From contig NZ_BDBU01000007.1 in assembly GCF_001613145.1 (NCBI RefSeq), forward strand, positions 1 through 64,000: 64,000 nt of DNA, in the 5' to 3' direction. Under the pieces are notes generated by a model. That model saw nothing but the letters and a program-made list of their open reading frames with translations, searched no databases and had not been told where the DNA came from. Both the position numbers and the translations under genes were made by a program. Of the stretch, positions 24,966-33,772 are shown piece after piece (the stretch's first letter is position 1; every line of letters starts with the position of its first letter). Source of the stretch: Nocardia jejuensis NBRC 103114. GTDB lineage: Bacteria; Actinomycetota; Actinomycetes; Mycobacteriales; Mycobacteriaceae.

Positions 24966-27538
24966 AGCGTCGTCCTCGGACGCACGGTGTTGGCTTGTTC
25001 CACGAGTGCTATTCGTTCCCATATGTCCTCGGTTTCATGTGCGAGGTCCCGATAACAGCGTTCCACACCGGTCCGCACCCCCTGTTGGTCGAGAGCCACT
25101 CCCAGCAGCGGGCTGTGGCCGGCGGGTACCCGGCCCAGGTGCAGCCATTGCAGCGCCGCGCCGAGAACCCGCATGCGTGCCTGTGCGGCACGACGTTTGG
25201 AGTCGATGGTGAGCCGTTCGATCCGGTCTCCGGCATCGCGGAGCAGGGTCTCGGTCAGCTCACCGGGACGTTCGACGGCCAGCAGCGTGTCGACCGCGGT
25301 CACCGCCGCTTCGGTGTACACGGCGGAGGCCGGATCCACCTGATCCAGGACCGCGACCGCGCCCTCCCGGTCGTGCGCGGCGCGGCGCAGTCGCGCCAGG
25401 CCGAAGGCGGCGCTGGTGAAGGATCGATCGGTGCGCCACACCGCCTCGTAGTACCTGGTGGCGCGTGCCGCGGCCGCGGCCGCGTCGGGCGCCTCGTGCG
25501 CGATGAGCTCGGCGGTGACCGCCAGCGCCAGCTTGGGCGCGGGGTCGCCGGGCAACGCGCTGTAGAGCTCCTCGAATTCCGCGGCCGCGGCGGGCCAATC
25601 GCGCTGGAGCAGTCGGGCCTGCCCCCGGAACCAGGTCACCCGCCAATCGCCCGCGAGGGTCTCATCGAGCTGGTCGATGCGGCGCAGGGCATCGAGGGCG
25701 TCGCCGAATTCCAGTGCGGCGCGCAGCATTCGGAGTGGGATCTCGACCGACTCCTGCTGTCCGGTCACGACCGAGCGCAGTCCGGCGGAGATCTCGCGTT
25801 CGAGATCCGCGGGGGTCACCGCGCTGGTGGAGGCCAGCAGCGCGGCCCCGCTGTCGTTGGGGTCGATGAGCGGAACCGGCAGTGCGGCAATGATCTTCGC
25901 CGGATCCTGCGGCGGCGTCTCGCCGACACCGAAGATCGCGCGCGGCGGGCCGAATCGGGTGGACAGGCCCGGGCGCGGCAATCCGTCCTCGGTCGAGAGC
26001 ACTTCGCGCAGTACGCCGGTGAGCTGATCGCCCATCTCGGTCATCGAGGTGAATCGGGCATCCGGATCCGGATGCGTTGCCCGGCACAGGAATCGGTACA
26101 GCGACTCGTGCCGTGCCAGGAGCGGTTCGCTCGCACGATCCGGGAGTCTGCCCAGCCGTCCGTTCTCCTGCGGGATCCGCATCAGCAGCACCGCCAGGGT
26201 GCGCCCGACGGTGTAGACCTCCGAGGCGATGGTCGGACCGGTCTCGGCGATCTCGGGAGCCTGATAGCCGGGCGTGCCGTAGATGGCGCTGTGCTCGTCG
26301 TCGATGGCGATGACCGCGCCCAGATCGATGAGCTTGAGCTGCTCCTCGGTCTGCATCACGTTGTCCGGCTTGAAATCGCAGTAGGCCAGATCGCGAGAGT
26401 GCAGATACTCCATCGCGGGCAGCATCTCCAGCACGTAGGCGATCGCCTGGGCGGGCGGCAGGTAGTCGCCCTCCGCGTCGCGGTGGCGGCGCAGCAGTTG
26501 CTTGAGCGAGGTGCCGCCGACGTACTCCATCACGATATACCCGACGGGCACGCCGTCCGGGCCGAGATCCTCGGTGAAGTTGTAGATGCGCACGATGTTC
26601 GGATGATCGACCTGGGACAGGAACCGGCGCTCGGCCACCGCGGCCCGCATGGCGTCGGCGTCCCCGGTGTTGAGCAGGCCCTTGAGCACCACGGGCCGGT
26701 CGTTCACCTTGTGATCGACCGCCAGGTAGATCCAACCCAGGCCACCGTGTGCCAGTGGTCCGAGCACCTCGTACTGCCCGCCGACCAGATCACCGCGAAA
26801 AAGCTTGGGCGTGAAGGAGAATCGGGCGCCGCAGTTGCCGCAGAAGCCCTCCGAGCGGCCCGGCTGCCCGTCGCGGCTGCGGCCGACCGGTTGATCGCAC
26901 GCACCGCAATAGCGTTGGTGCTCGGGCACGGTCGGGTCGGCCAGCACCGCGGTGGCCGGATCGATCGGCGCGACACGCGGGACGTTCACCATGCCCGCGC
27001 CCAACCGGCCGCGGGTGGCGCCGGAGGAGGTCGAGCGGCCGGTGCGCACCGAGCGACTGCCGGTGCGGCCGGTACGCGCGCCGGTGCCGCCGGAGGTGCT
27101 GCTCACCGCGGTCGCGGCGGCGGCCCGTGCCTCGGCCGAGGTGGATACCTCGGTGGTGGACCGCGCGGTGTCCGGAGACGGTCGCGCGGTGTCCGGAGAC
27201 GGCGCGGTGCCGCAGGTATCGCAGTAGCCGTCGGCGATCGTGCCGCCGCAGCCGGGTTCGGCACAGCCGGCCGGAGGCGATGCGGAGGTGGACGGGCCGG
27301 GTGCGGGCGCGGGCAGACCGGGTGCGGGTGCGGTGCCGCAGGTGTCGCAGTAACCGTCGGTGATCGCCCCGTCGCAGCCGGGTTCGGCGCAGGTGGTAGC
27401 GGCCGGGGTGGGTCCGCCTCGTGCGGGACCTGGCTGCCCGGGTGGGGATGCGGTCGGGCCGGGTGCGGGTGCGGTGCCGCAGACGGTGCAGTAGCCCTGG
27501 TCGATGGTTCCGGTGCAGCCCGGTTCGGTGCAGTTCAC
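24962..27538 (-). CDS. PknG-like Ser/Thr protein kinase with zinc ribbons and TPR region
   Basis: An 858-residue kinase. Residues 1-115 hold three near-identical zinc ribbons (CxxPGC-x9-CxxCG), followed by a disordered Ala/Ser/Thr/Arg linker and the PknG-type CGAC...CGNCG rubredoxin-like module (~210-240). The kinase domain starts at ~255; Lys286 is the ATP lysine, D388 the catalytic base in CDFKPDN, and IDLGAV replaces DFG as in PknG. YGTPGYQAPEI and GLSTRFGPP also match PknG. The C-terminal ~300 residues are TPR-like helices. GTG 27538 overlaps the upstream stop. It is cytosolic and probably controlled by GlnX/GlnH. Confidence 0.93.
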   Translation of the reverse strand: MNCTEPGCTGTIDQGYCTVCGTAPAPGPTASPPGQPGPARGGPTPAATTCAEPGCDGAITDGYCDTCGTAPAPGLPAPAPGPSTSASPPAGCAEPGCGGTIADGYCDTCGTAPSPDTARPSPDTARSTTEVSTSAEARAAAATAVSSTSGGTGARTGRTGSRSVRTGRSTSSGATRGRLGAGMVNVPRVAPIDPATAVLADPTVPEHQRYCGACDQPVGRSRDGQPGRSEGFCGNCGARFSFTPKLFRGDLVGGQYEVLGPLAHGGLGWIYLAVDHKVNDRPVVLKGLLNTGDADAMRAAVAERRFLSQVDHPNIVRIYNFTEDLGPDGVPVGYIVMEYVGGTSLKQLLRRHRDAEGDYLPPAQAIAYVLEMLPAMEYLHSRDLAYCDFKPDNVMQTEEQLKLIDLGAVIAIDDEHSAIYGTPGYQAPEIAETGPTIASEVYTVGRTLAVLLMRIPQENGRLGRLPDRASEPLLARHESLYRFLCRATHPDPDARFTSMTEMGDQLTGVLREVLSTEDGLPRPGLSTRFGPPRAIFGVGETPPQDPAKIIAALPVPLIDPNDSGAALLASTSAVTPADLEREISAGLRSVVTGQQESVEIPLRMLRAALEFGDALDALRRIDQLDETLAGDWRVTWFRGQARLLQRDWPAAAAEFEELYSALPGDPAPKLALAVTAELIAHEAPDAAAAAARATRYYEAVWRTDRSFTSAAFGLARLRRAAHDREGAVAVLDQVDPASAVYTEAAVTAVDTLLAVERPGELTETLLRDAGDRIERLTIDSKRRAAQARMRVLGAALQWLHLGRVPAGHSPLLGVALDQQGVRTGVERCYRDLAHETEDIWERIALVEQANTVRPRTTL

Positions 27539-28716
27539 GGTTGCCTTCCCGATTTCTGCGCGATGAGTTGGCGGTAGTCCGTGATGGCGCGGGTGACCGC
27601 GGCCAGATCGCACGGTGTGCGATCCAGCAGTCCGGCGGCGATGCGGCCGGAGGCCAGCACGTCGCGATGCTCGCTGACCCCCAGCCGCGCGGCCTTGGCC
27701 CGATATCCCGAGAGCCGGCCGCGCAGTTCGGCGCGGCGGTCCAGAAGTCCCTGTGCGAGTTCCTCATTGGCGGTCGCGAGGGCGAACGCCTCGGTGAGGC
27801 GGCGGCGCAGCTCCCACAGCGCGACCGGATCGGCCGGACGCGCGTGCAGAGCGGTCAGTTCGGCGCTGAAGGCGGCGGCGACATCCGGCTGCCGGGGGAG
27901 CGGACCGGACACGATGGCCCGCTCGACCGCGATTCGGGCGCGGTGCGCGCGCTCGCAGACCTCGAGCAGCGCCTCCACTCGCACTCGCAGCCCGCCGACG
28001 GCGCCGTCCCAGTCCGCGCCGATCTCGGCGAGTTCGGTGCGCAGCGTGCGTGCCCCGCGCATGCGGGCCGAGAGATCGGTGAGCCGATCCTCGATCTCGG
28101 TGGCGCCGAGTCCGAGCGGATCGGTGGCGGCGCGGGTCACCAGGTCGGCGATATCGGCTGCGAGCGCGCGCAATTCGGGGTGTGCGGCGCCGACCCGCTC
28201 GAGTTCGGTCTGCAGCGGCGCGGTTTCGGACATCACCCGGCTGTTCACCGCGTCGACCGCCTCGAGCACATCGACGATCATCGGGAACGCCGAGCGCATG
28301 CGTTCGAGCATGTCGGCGAAGCCGGTGCACACCACGTGCTCGCCGGGACCGCCGAGTTGCCGCTGTCCCATCGGAATCGGCGTGCGCGCCAACTCGATCG
28401 GCTGACCGCGCAGCAGCGTGGTGAGCTCCTCGCGGTCCAGGGCGTCGATGCGGCGGCGAGCGCGCGCGACCCTGACTCGTTCGAGCAGCGTGCGCAGCCG
28501 GGTGAAGTCCTCCCACATGGAGTCCAGGGCGGTGCGAGCGGGTGTCCAGCGCTGTTCGGTGCGGCCGGTGGGTGGAAACCGGCGCAGCAGCAGCAGGCCC
28601 GGATGTTTGTCCAATTCGACCATGGTCGCGGCAATGGCGTCGATTTCGGCTGCCCGCGAAGTGATTTCGCGGTCGATTTCGGCGAAGGTGAGAATGTGCC
28701 CGGAACTCTCTTTCAT
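27535..28716 (-). CDS. Coiled-coil-rich protein of unknown function in the pknG operon
   Basis: A 393-residue soluble protein, mostly helical, with heptad-like Leu/Ala/Arg patterns through most of its length (for example DIADLVTRAATDPLG and TEIEDRLTDLSARMRG). I recognise no enzymatic motif or signal peptide. Its position between the GlnH-like lipoprotein (six bases upstream) and the kinase (GTGA overlap) suggests an adaptor linking the membrane sensor with the kinase. That is an inference from gene order. Confidence 0.75.
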   Translation of the reverse strand: MKESSGHILTFAEIDREITSRAAEIDAIAATMVELDKHPGLLLLRRFPPTGRTEQRWTPARTALDSMWEDFTRLRTLLERVRVARARRRIDALDREELTTLLRGQPIELARTPIPMGQRQLGGPGEHVVCTGFADMLERMRSAFPMIVDVLEAVDAVNSRVMSETAPLQTELERVGAAHPELRALAADIADLVTRAATDPLGLGATEIEDRLTDLSARMRGARTLRTELAEIGADWDGAVGGLRVRVEALLEVCERAHRARIAVERAIVSGPLPRQPDVAAAFSAELTALHARPADPVALWELRRRLTEAFALATANEELAQGLLDRRAELRGRLSGYRAKAARLGVSEHRDVLASGRIAAGLLDRTPCDLAAVTRAITDYRQLIAQKSGRQP

Positions 28717-28722
28717 CGCGGC

Positions 28723-29691
28723 TCAGTCGAGATATCGGGGAGCGGGCGGAGCCGGTGCGGGCCCGAGCACAGCGAGTCGCGTGGTGTAGATCCGCTGCCA
28801 CGTACCGTCGTTGCGGACCCGGTCGAGCACGCCGTTCACGAAGCGCACGAAATCCCCGGCTTGTTTCTGCACGCCGACCGCGTAGGCGTCGAAGGCGAGT
28901 GGGTCGCCGACCACTTCCAGATTGGGATCCTGTGCGGCCAGACCGTACAGAATCGGCGCATCGGTGCTGATCGCGTCGACTTGTCCCTGCTGCATGGCGG
29001 TCAGGCAGTCCAGCCAGTTCGTCATGCCGATCACCCTGGGGTGCTGGGGAATCGAGAAGACGGCCTCGAGCGTCGTGGTGCGGAATACTCCGCAGACCCG
29101 TTTCCCGGCCAAGTCGGCGGCGGATCGGATTCCCGAACCCTTGGTCGCCAGCACACGCTGTTCGGAAACGAAATACGTACTGGAGAACTCGATATCGCGG
29201 CGACGCTCGCAGGTCGCGGAGAAGGTCTGTACGACAATATCGACCTCCTTGTTCTGCAAGGCGAGCGCGCGATGTGCGGATTCTATCGGGTACAGCTCGA
29301 CCTTATCCGGATCGCCGAACAAATCGCGGGCGATCTCCCGGGCGATATCGATATCGAATCCCTCGATCTGACCGGTCGTCGGATTCCGGTAACCGAACAG
29401 GAACTGGTTCTGATCCACCCCGACCCGGAGTTTTCCGGTGGCGAGAATCGCCGCCATGGTCGACCCGGCGGGCATGACCCCGGGCGCGGGCTTGACGCCC
29501 GGCCGCAGACTCGCGGTGGGATTGCAGGAGTCGTCGCCGCGCTCGTTGGGCGTGGTGGTGATCTCGCTCGCGCCGGGTGGTAGCGGGTTCTCCGCGGCCA
29601 GTCGCATGGGCGGCGCGGAGGGCGGCCCGCCGCACGCGGTCGCCACCACCGCGAGCGCGGCCACCATCAGCATGCGAACGCGCGCCTTCAC
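28723..29691 (-). CDS. GlnH-like amino-acid-binding lipoprotein
   Basis: A 322-residue substrate-binding protein (SBP_bac_3 type). The signal peptide ends in a lipobox-like ATAC, so the protein is lipid-anchored outside the membrane. LRVGVDQNQFLFGYRNP opens the first lobe, and GFDIDIAREIA is the family signature. In mycobacteria GlnH binds Asp, Glu or Gln and signals through GlnX to PknG. GTG 29691 overlaps the GlnX stop (GTGA). No ABC permease or ATPase is nearby, supporting a sensing rather than transport role. Confidence 0.9.
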   Translation of the reverse strand: MKARVRMLMVAALAVVATACGGPPSAPPMRLAAENPLPPGASEITTTPNERGDDSCNPTASLRPGVKPAPGVMPAGSTMAAILATGKLRVGVDQNQFLFGYRNPTTGQIEGFDIDIAREIARDLFGDPDKVELYPIESAHRALALQNKEVDIVVQTFSATCERRRDIEFSSTYFVSEQRVLATKGSGIRSAADLAGKRVCGVFRTTTLEAVFSIPQHPRVIGMTNWLDCLTAMQQGQVDAISTDAPILYGLAAQDPNLEVVGDPLAFDAYAVGVQKQAGDFVRFVNGVLDRVRNDGTWQRIYTTRLAVLGPAPAPPAPRYLD

Positions 29692-30950
29692 AGGAACTCC
29701 TTCAACCGCGGCCACACTCCGAGGCCGATGGCCGCCGCCGCGGCCACCATGAGGGCGAACGTGCCCAGCGAGATCAGCGTCAGCGCGTCACCGGCGCCGT
29801 CCGCGCCGTCGCGCACCTGGGCCCGAGCCTGTTCGAGCTCGGCGCGCAGTGACTCGTCCAGTGCGTTGAACCGCGCGGCGGATGTGGTGTCGCCGCTGCC
29901 GACCGCCTGCTGGACCGCGCCCTTGTAGTTGTTGCTCCGGTAGGCCGCGACCTGTGTTTTGTGTCCGTCCTGCCAGCTCGTGAACGCCTGCGTCGCCGCC
30001 GAATCCGGTCCGGCGGTGGCCAGCAGCCGGGTCCGCAGATCATCGATGTCGTTGCCGAAGCGCTGCTCGCTCGCATCCAGATCGCCGCGGATGATCAGTT
30101 GCAGCGTCTCCTCGGTGCGCGCCTGCTGAGCGAGAATGCGTGCCCGGGACAGGGATTCGAAGCGGGTGGTGGCGGCGGAGTCGATGGTCGCCCCGGCCGC
30201 CACCTCGGCGATGACGATCCACAGCATCGCCAGCAGGGTCACACCCGCCGCGGCGGCGACTCCGGGATTGATCCAGCGATTGGTGCGGCGCAGCAGAACT
30301 CGCGATCCCGCCCCGCAGGCGAGCAGGAACAGCATCAGTACGACGAGGCTCGACCACGGCAGCCCGGAGATAGCGTTCTGGTCCTCGCGCAGCTGCGCCA
30401 GCCTCGACTGCTGGAGCTCTTCGGCGTTCTTCAGCACCGAATCCTGCATGAGCGCCGAGGCCTGGCGCAGATACGCGGAGCCGACCGGCAGGCCCTGGCG
30501 GTTGTTGGCCCGCGCCGCCTCGACCAGCCCGGTGTAGGTGGGCAATTCGGCGGAGATCCTGGCGACGATCTGCCGGGTATCGGCATCGGACGCGCCGGTG
30601 GTGGCCTCGGCCAGCGCGGCCGCCGCATCGGCCAGCGACTGCCGGTATTGCGTGCGGACTTCCGGGGATTCGATGCCACCGGAAAGAAAGGCGGTGGAGG
30701 CCGCGGCGTCGGCGGCCGAGAGCGCGACGTACAGCCGTTGCGAAGCATTCGCCAGCGGCTCGGTATGGTGCAGAACGGTATCGCGCCGGGAAGTCTTGTC
30801 GCCGAGCTGATTCGAGCAGACAAGTCCCGAAATCAGCGCCAGGACGATCAGTCCCGCTCCCATCGCACCGATCGCGCCCGGCGCGGTACGCGCGAAACGC
30901 CGCGACCATACCGCAGCGTTGCGGATGGCCGCCGGTAGCCGACTCCTCAC
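29688..30950 (-). CDS. GlnX-like transmembrane signalling protein
   Basis: A 420-residue membrane protein with four predicted transmembrane segments (~residues 25-45, 195-212, 222-245 and 390-412). Two helical periplasmic regions between them resemble four-helix-bundle sensors. This is the arrangement of mycobacterial GlnX, which couples GlnH ligand binding to PknG. GTG 30950 has a G-rich ribosome-binding site just upstream; the frame continues to 31193 without one. It is the first gene of the seven-gene operon. Confidence 0.82.
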   Translation of the reverse strand: MRSRLPAAIRNAAVWSRRFARTAPGAIGAMGAGLIVLALISGLVCSNQLGDKTSRRDTVLHHTEPLANASQRLYVALSAADAAASTAFLSGGIESPEVRTQYRQSLADAAAALAEATTGASDADTRQIVARISAELPTYTGLVEAARANNRQGLPVGSAYLRQASALMQDSVLKNAEELQQSRLAQLREDQNAISGLPWSSLVVLMLFLLACGAGSRVLLRRTNRWINPGVAAAAGVTLLAMLWIVIAEVAAGATIDSAATTRFESLSRARILAQQARTEETLQLIIRGDLDASEQRFGNDIDDLRTRLLATAGPDSAATQAFTSWQDGHKTQVAAYRSNNYKGAVQQAVGSGDTTSAARFNALDESLRAELEQARAQVRDGADGAGDALTLISLGTFALMVAAAAAIGLGVWPRLKEFL

Positions 30951-31421
30951 ACCGTTCCCCCGTTCGACCGGCTCTGCGCCCCGTAGGCAGATCGTACGGG
31001 AGCCGCGCGGGTTGTGTCGATCGTGAAAGGACCGGTCGGAATTGATTGGCGAGAAAGATATTTCGAATGTTCGACCGCGCTGTAGCGGCGCGGGAAAACC
31101 TGTTTCCAGGACCGGTGAGGTCGGGGAAAACCCCTGGCACATAACTCTGTTCGGATGATATAGCGCAGGCAGCGGGAGCCGGTCCGTGAACAAAAGAGTC
31201 GGGCCGTCGTTCGGACCGATCGGTCATAAACGTTCGGTCATCCGGCGCTGCCCGTCGGAACATTTGGGACTGAAGTGATGGGTGTGGCTTCCGGTATCGG
31301 AAACCGAAACTCGATTGCCGCCGCGGGGTTTCGTACGGTTCGAGACTCCGTGCGAGTGCGGAGTGTGCTGCCCGAGAGGTGAATGGTGTCCCGGCGGCGG
31401 TGCTCGGGGGCCTCGGCCGGA
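30951..31421. other. Intergenic region upstream of the signalling operon
   Basis: A 471-bp gap between the glnX-like gene and the polymerase-domain gene stop, both on the minus strand. It must hold the operon promoter, which I cannot place with confidence. It contains a 12-bp palindrome at 31214-31225 and small A-rich hairpins near 31093-31107. No gene is supported. Confidence 0.5.
31214..31225. promoter_or_regulatory. 12-bp perfect palindrome
   Basis: GACCGATCGGTC is perfectly self-complementary, and a further CGGTC half-site follows 11 bases later. It lies about 260 bp upstream of the glnX-like start and could be a regulator site for the operon. Distance makes this uncertain. Confidence 0.25.
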
Positions 31422-32393
31422 TCAGTCGACCGGTGGCTCTTCGGCCTTGCGGCGGGTGCGGGCGCGGCGTTTGCCCTCGTGCATGGCTTGCACGCGCGCG
31501 ACGGGAATGGTGTGGCCCTCGGCGAGTAGATCGTCGGGCAGGGACTGCGGGGTGGGCATCTCCTGGACCCAGGAGTTGTTGTCGGCCAAGAGTTTCGGCG
31601 CGGTCCGGATGGTGAAGTCGGCGGGCGTGACCGACGGCAGGTCGGCCCAGGCGACGGGAAAGGACACGGGGGTGCCGGGGCGGATGCGGGGACTGTAGGC
31701 CGCGACCACCGTTGCGCCGCCGGCCCGGGTGGAATCGAGGAAGACCTTGCCCGCGCGATCCTCGCGGATGAAGGCGGTGGTCGCCAGCGCCGGATCCAGG
31801 CGTTCGGCGCGCACCGCGATGGCGCGAGTGGCAGCGGCGGCGTCCTCGATCGGGGTGCCGGTGCGGATCGGAACGATGATGTGCACGCCCTTGGCGCCAC
31901 TGGTCTTCACCGCACCGTCGAGGCCGTCGGCGATCAGGGCTTCGCGCACGAGCTGCGCCGCGCGGACCGCGTGCGAGAAGTCCTGCCCCTCGGGCGGATC
32001 GATATCCAGCACGAGATGGGTCGGGCCTTTGCCGAAGTCCGCGAGCAGCAGCGTCGGGTGGTACTCGACCGCCCGCTGATTGCCGAACCACAGGAGTGTG
32101 GGCAGGTCGTCACACAGGGCGTACGTGACCTCACGGCGGGAGCTCTCGGCCCAGAGCGTCACCCGATCCACGAAATCGGGAGTGTACTTGGGCAGGTTCT
32201 TCTGCATGAACGGCTCTTGGCCGGGGCGCACGCGAACGACCGACAGTGGGCGCCCGCGCAACTGCTGCACGAGCCGATCGCCGACCACCTCGAAATAGTC
32301 GATCAGATCACGCTTGGTCGCGCCGGCCCCGTCGAACATCTCGACATCGAGGTTGGTCAGTCGAACGCCTGCGCGAATCTCTTCGGCACCCAT
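31422..32393 (-). CDS. Stand-alone LigD-type polymerase domain protein
   Basis: A 323-residue archaeo-eukaryotic primase-type polymerase (PolDom) as found in LigD of bacterial NHEJ. The catalytic metal motif is VLDIDPPEG and the nucleotide-binding motif is KTSGAKGVHI; both are intact. The C-terminal lysine/arginine-rich tail may contact DNA. No ligase or nuclease domain is fused and no Ku gene is adjacent, so it is a separate polymerase that may act in end joining or gap repair. The ATG at 32393 begins the conserved MGAEEIRAG. Confidence 0.92.
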   Translation of the reverse strand: MGAEEIRAGVRLTNLDVEMFDGAGATKRDLIDYFEVVGDRLVQQLRGRPLSVVRVRPGQEPFMQKNLPKYTPDFVDRVTLWAESSRREVTYALCDDLPTLLWFGNQRAVEYHPTLLLADFGKGPTHLVLDIDPPEGQDFSHAVRAAQLVREALIADGLDGAVKTSGAKGVHIIVPIRTGTPIEDAAAATRAIAVRAERLDPALATTAFIREDRAGKVFLDSTRAGGATVVAAYSPRIRPGTPVSFPVAWADLPSVTPADFTIRTAPKLLADNNSWVQEMPTPQSLPDDLLAEGHTIPVARVQAMHEGKRRARTRRKAEEPPVD

Positions 32394-32467
32394 GGCCCCA
32401 CCTTGCGCTACGACGGGACCCCGGTCAACCAGGCGGGCCCATTGCCGCTGAGGCGAGTCGGCGCGCC

Positions 32468-32818
32468 TCAGGCCGCGGCGGCGTGCTGGAGCAGGCGGCG
32501 CACCGCGTCCGGATCGGCGACGTCCACGACCACCCGCGTGAAGTCGGTTCCGGCGAGCTCGATTCGGACACCGCGACCGTCGAACACCGTGTCCCAGAAC
32601 TCCTTGCGGCCCTTGCCGCGGAAGATGCCCGCCGCGATCACGCCGGGGAAGAAGGTGCCCGGCGCGCGTACCCACGGCGGACGCAGGTCGACGCCCGCGT
32701 CGGCCACCTCGGTGACGTTGGCCAGATCGAAGCTCACCTGTTCGCGCAGGGACAGGAATCTGTGCGCACCCAGCACATGGACCTTGACCGTGGTTCCTAC
32801 GATCTCGAGTTCGACCAT
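32468..32818 (-). CDS. Conserved hypothetical protein, PH-like
   Basis: A 116-residue protein of alternating short strands ending in a helix (DPDAVRRLLQHA). The pattern resembles small actinobacterial PH-like proteins, but I recognise no active site. It has a normal ATG and good third-position GC. It is upstream of the polymerase gene on the same strand, 74 bp away. The function is unknown. Confidence 0.75.
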   Translation of the reverse strand: MVELEIVGTTVKVHVLGAHRFLSLREQVSFDLANVTEVADAGVDLRPPWVRAPGTFFPGVIAAGIFRGKGRKEFWDTVFDGRGVRIELAGTDFTRVVVDVADPDAVRRLLQHAAAA

Positions 32819-32920
32819 CGCGCACCTGCCCCTCGCCGGAATCCTCTGCTGCCACCAGAGTGCCCCGCGTACCTGGTCACAACCTGTGGCGATCCCAAGA
32901 GTTCTCTCAGGTTCGAGGGG

Positions 32921-33424
32921 TCAGCTCGTGCGGCGCTCGCGCGCGGGCTCCGACCTGCGCAACTCGAAGATCCGGAATTCGCGGTGCCCGGACAGCTCGT
33001 ACTCCATCTCGTAGCCGGGCCAGAACTCGACCGCGTCGTCCCAGGCGAGCTTGCGTTCGATACCCGTCAGCTCGTGCACGGTGACCTCCGATCGACGTCC
33101 GCGGAACATCACGACGGCGGTCTCGGCGGCGCGCAGATTCGTCGTCCACACCGGATGTTTCGCACTGCCCCACCCCGAGCCCATCACTCGGAATCCGTCG
33201 TCGATGGGCATGGTCAGCAGCGAGGTCGTGCGCGGCAGCCCGGATTTGCGGCCGACCACCGTGATCTCCAGCGACGGCAGTCCGGCGACGTCGAGCACTC
33301 CGCGGCGTCCGCGGGTCACCCAGCGGATCATTCGCTCCAGCCACATGACGAGGGGTGCGGCGCGCATGAGCCAGCGCTGCTGCGCGAGCTTCCGGGCAAG
33401 AGGGGGCAGGGGATTCGGTGCCAT
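32921..33424 (-). CDS. Deazaflavin (F420)-dependent nitroreductase family protein
   Basis: A 167-residue protein of the Ddn/FDOR-B split-beta-barrel family, which uses F420H2 to reduce nitro groups, quinones or enones. Characteristic segments are VVGRKSGLPRTTSLLTMP and WTTNLRAAETAVV. The ATG at 33424 is preferred; the upstream frame lacks similarity. It stands alone and is divergent from a TetR gene, which could regulate it. Confidence 0.88.
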   Translation of the reverse strand: MAPNPLPPLARKLAQQRWLMRAAPLVMWLERMIRWVTRGRRGVLDVAGLPSLEITVVGRKSGLPRTTSLLTMPIDDGFRVMGSGWGSAKHPVWTTNLRAAETAVVMFRGRRSEVTVHELTGIERKLAWDDAVEFWPGYEMEYELSGHREFRIFELRRSEPARERRTS

Positions 33425-33772
33425 GGCGGTCCTCACGAGGGAATCGGATGTCCGGGCGCGGCACCGAGCCTCGGCGGTATGTAATTCCACGTTCGCACAA
33501 CCTGGGCCGGACGTCGAACGAACCGGAAAACAGTGCGAATGCTGGGACGAAGTTTCCGCTGAGTGGGATTCGCGCCGAGAAATACAGCACCGGATGTTAA
33601 TCGCCGGACAGTGATTGCCGACGCATTGCCGGAGACGTGGAGTGTCGTCTGGGACGGATAGGGTATGCACCATGTCGACCACTGCGTGAGTGGTCGCGGT
33701 GCGGGAGCTGTCACTGCCGGGCCTCGGACGGCGGTGTGGAAACCTATTGTGTGGAGCGTGATCGTGGAAGCT
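33425..33772. other. Divergent regulatory region between Ddn-like and TetR genes
   Basis: A 348-bp gap. It contains a TAGGGT -10 candidate (33658-33663) and the inverted repeat at 33676-33696. No further gene is supported; the TetR frame is open upstream but its likely start is 33773. Confidence 0.5.
33676..33696. promoter_or_regulatory. Inverted repeat, putative TetR autoregulatory operator
   Basis: CGACCACT (33676-33683) and AGTGGTCG (33689-33696) are perfect eight-base arms with a five-base spacer. The site sits just downstream of a TAGGGT -10 candidate and upstream of the TetR start, where a bound repressor would block transcription. Confidence 0.6.

Noticed and set aside
31185..31277. 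Short plus-strand ORF upstream of the GlnX-like gene
   Set aside because: No ribosome-binding site, poor codon bias and no conserved feature.
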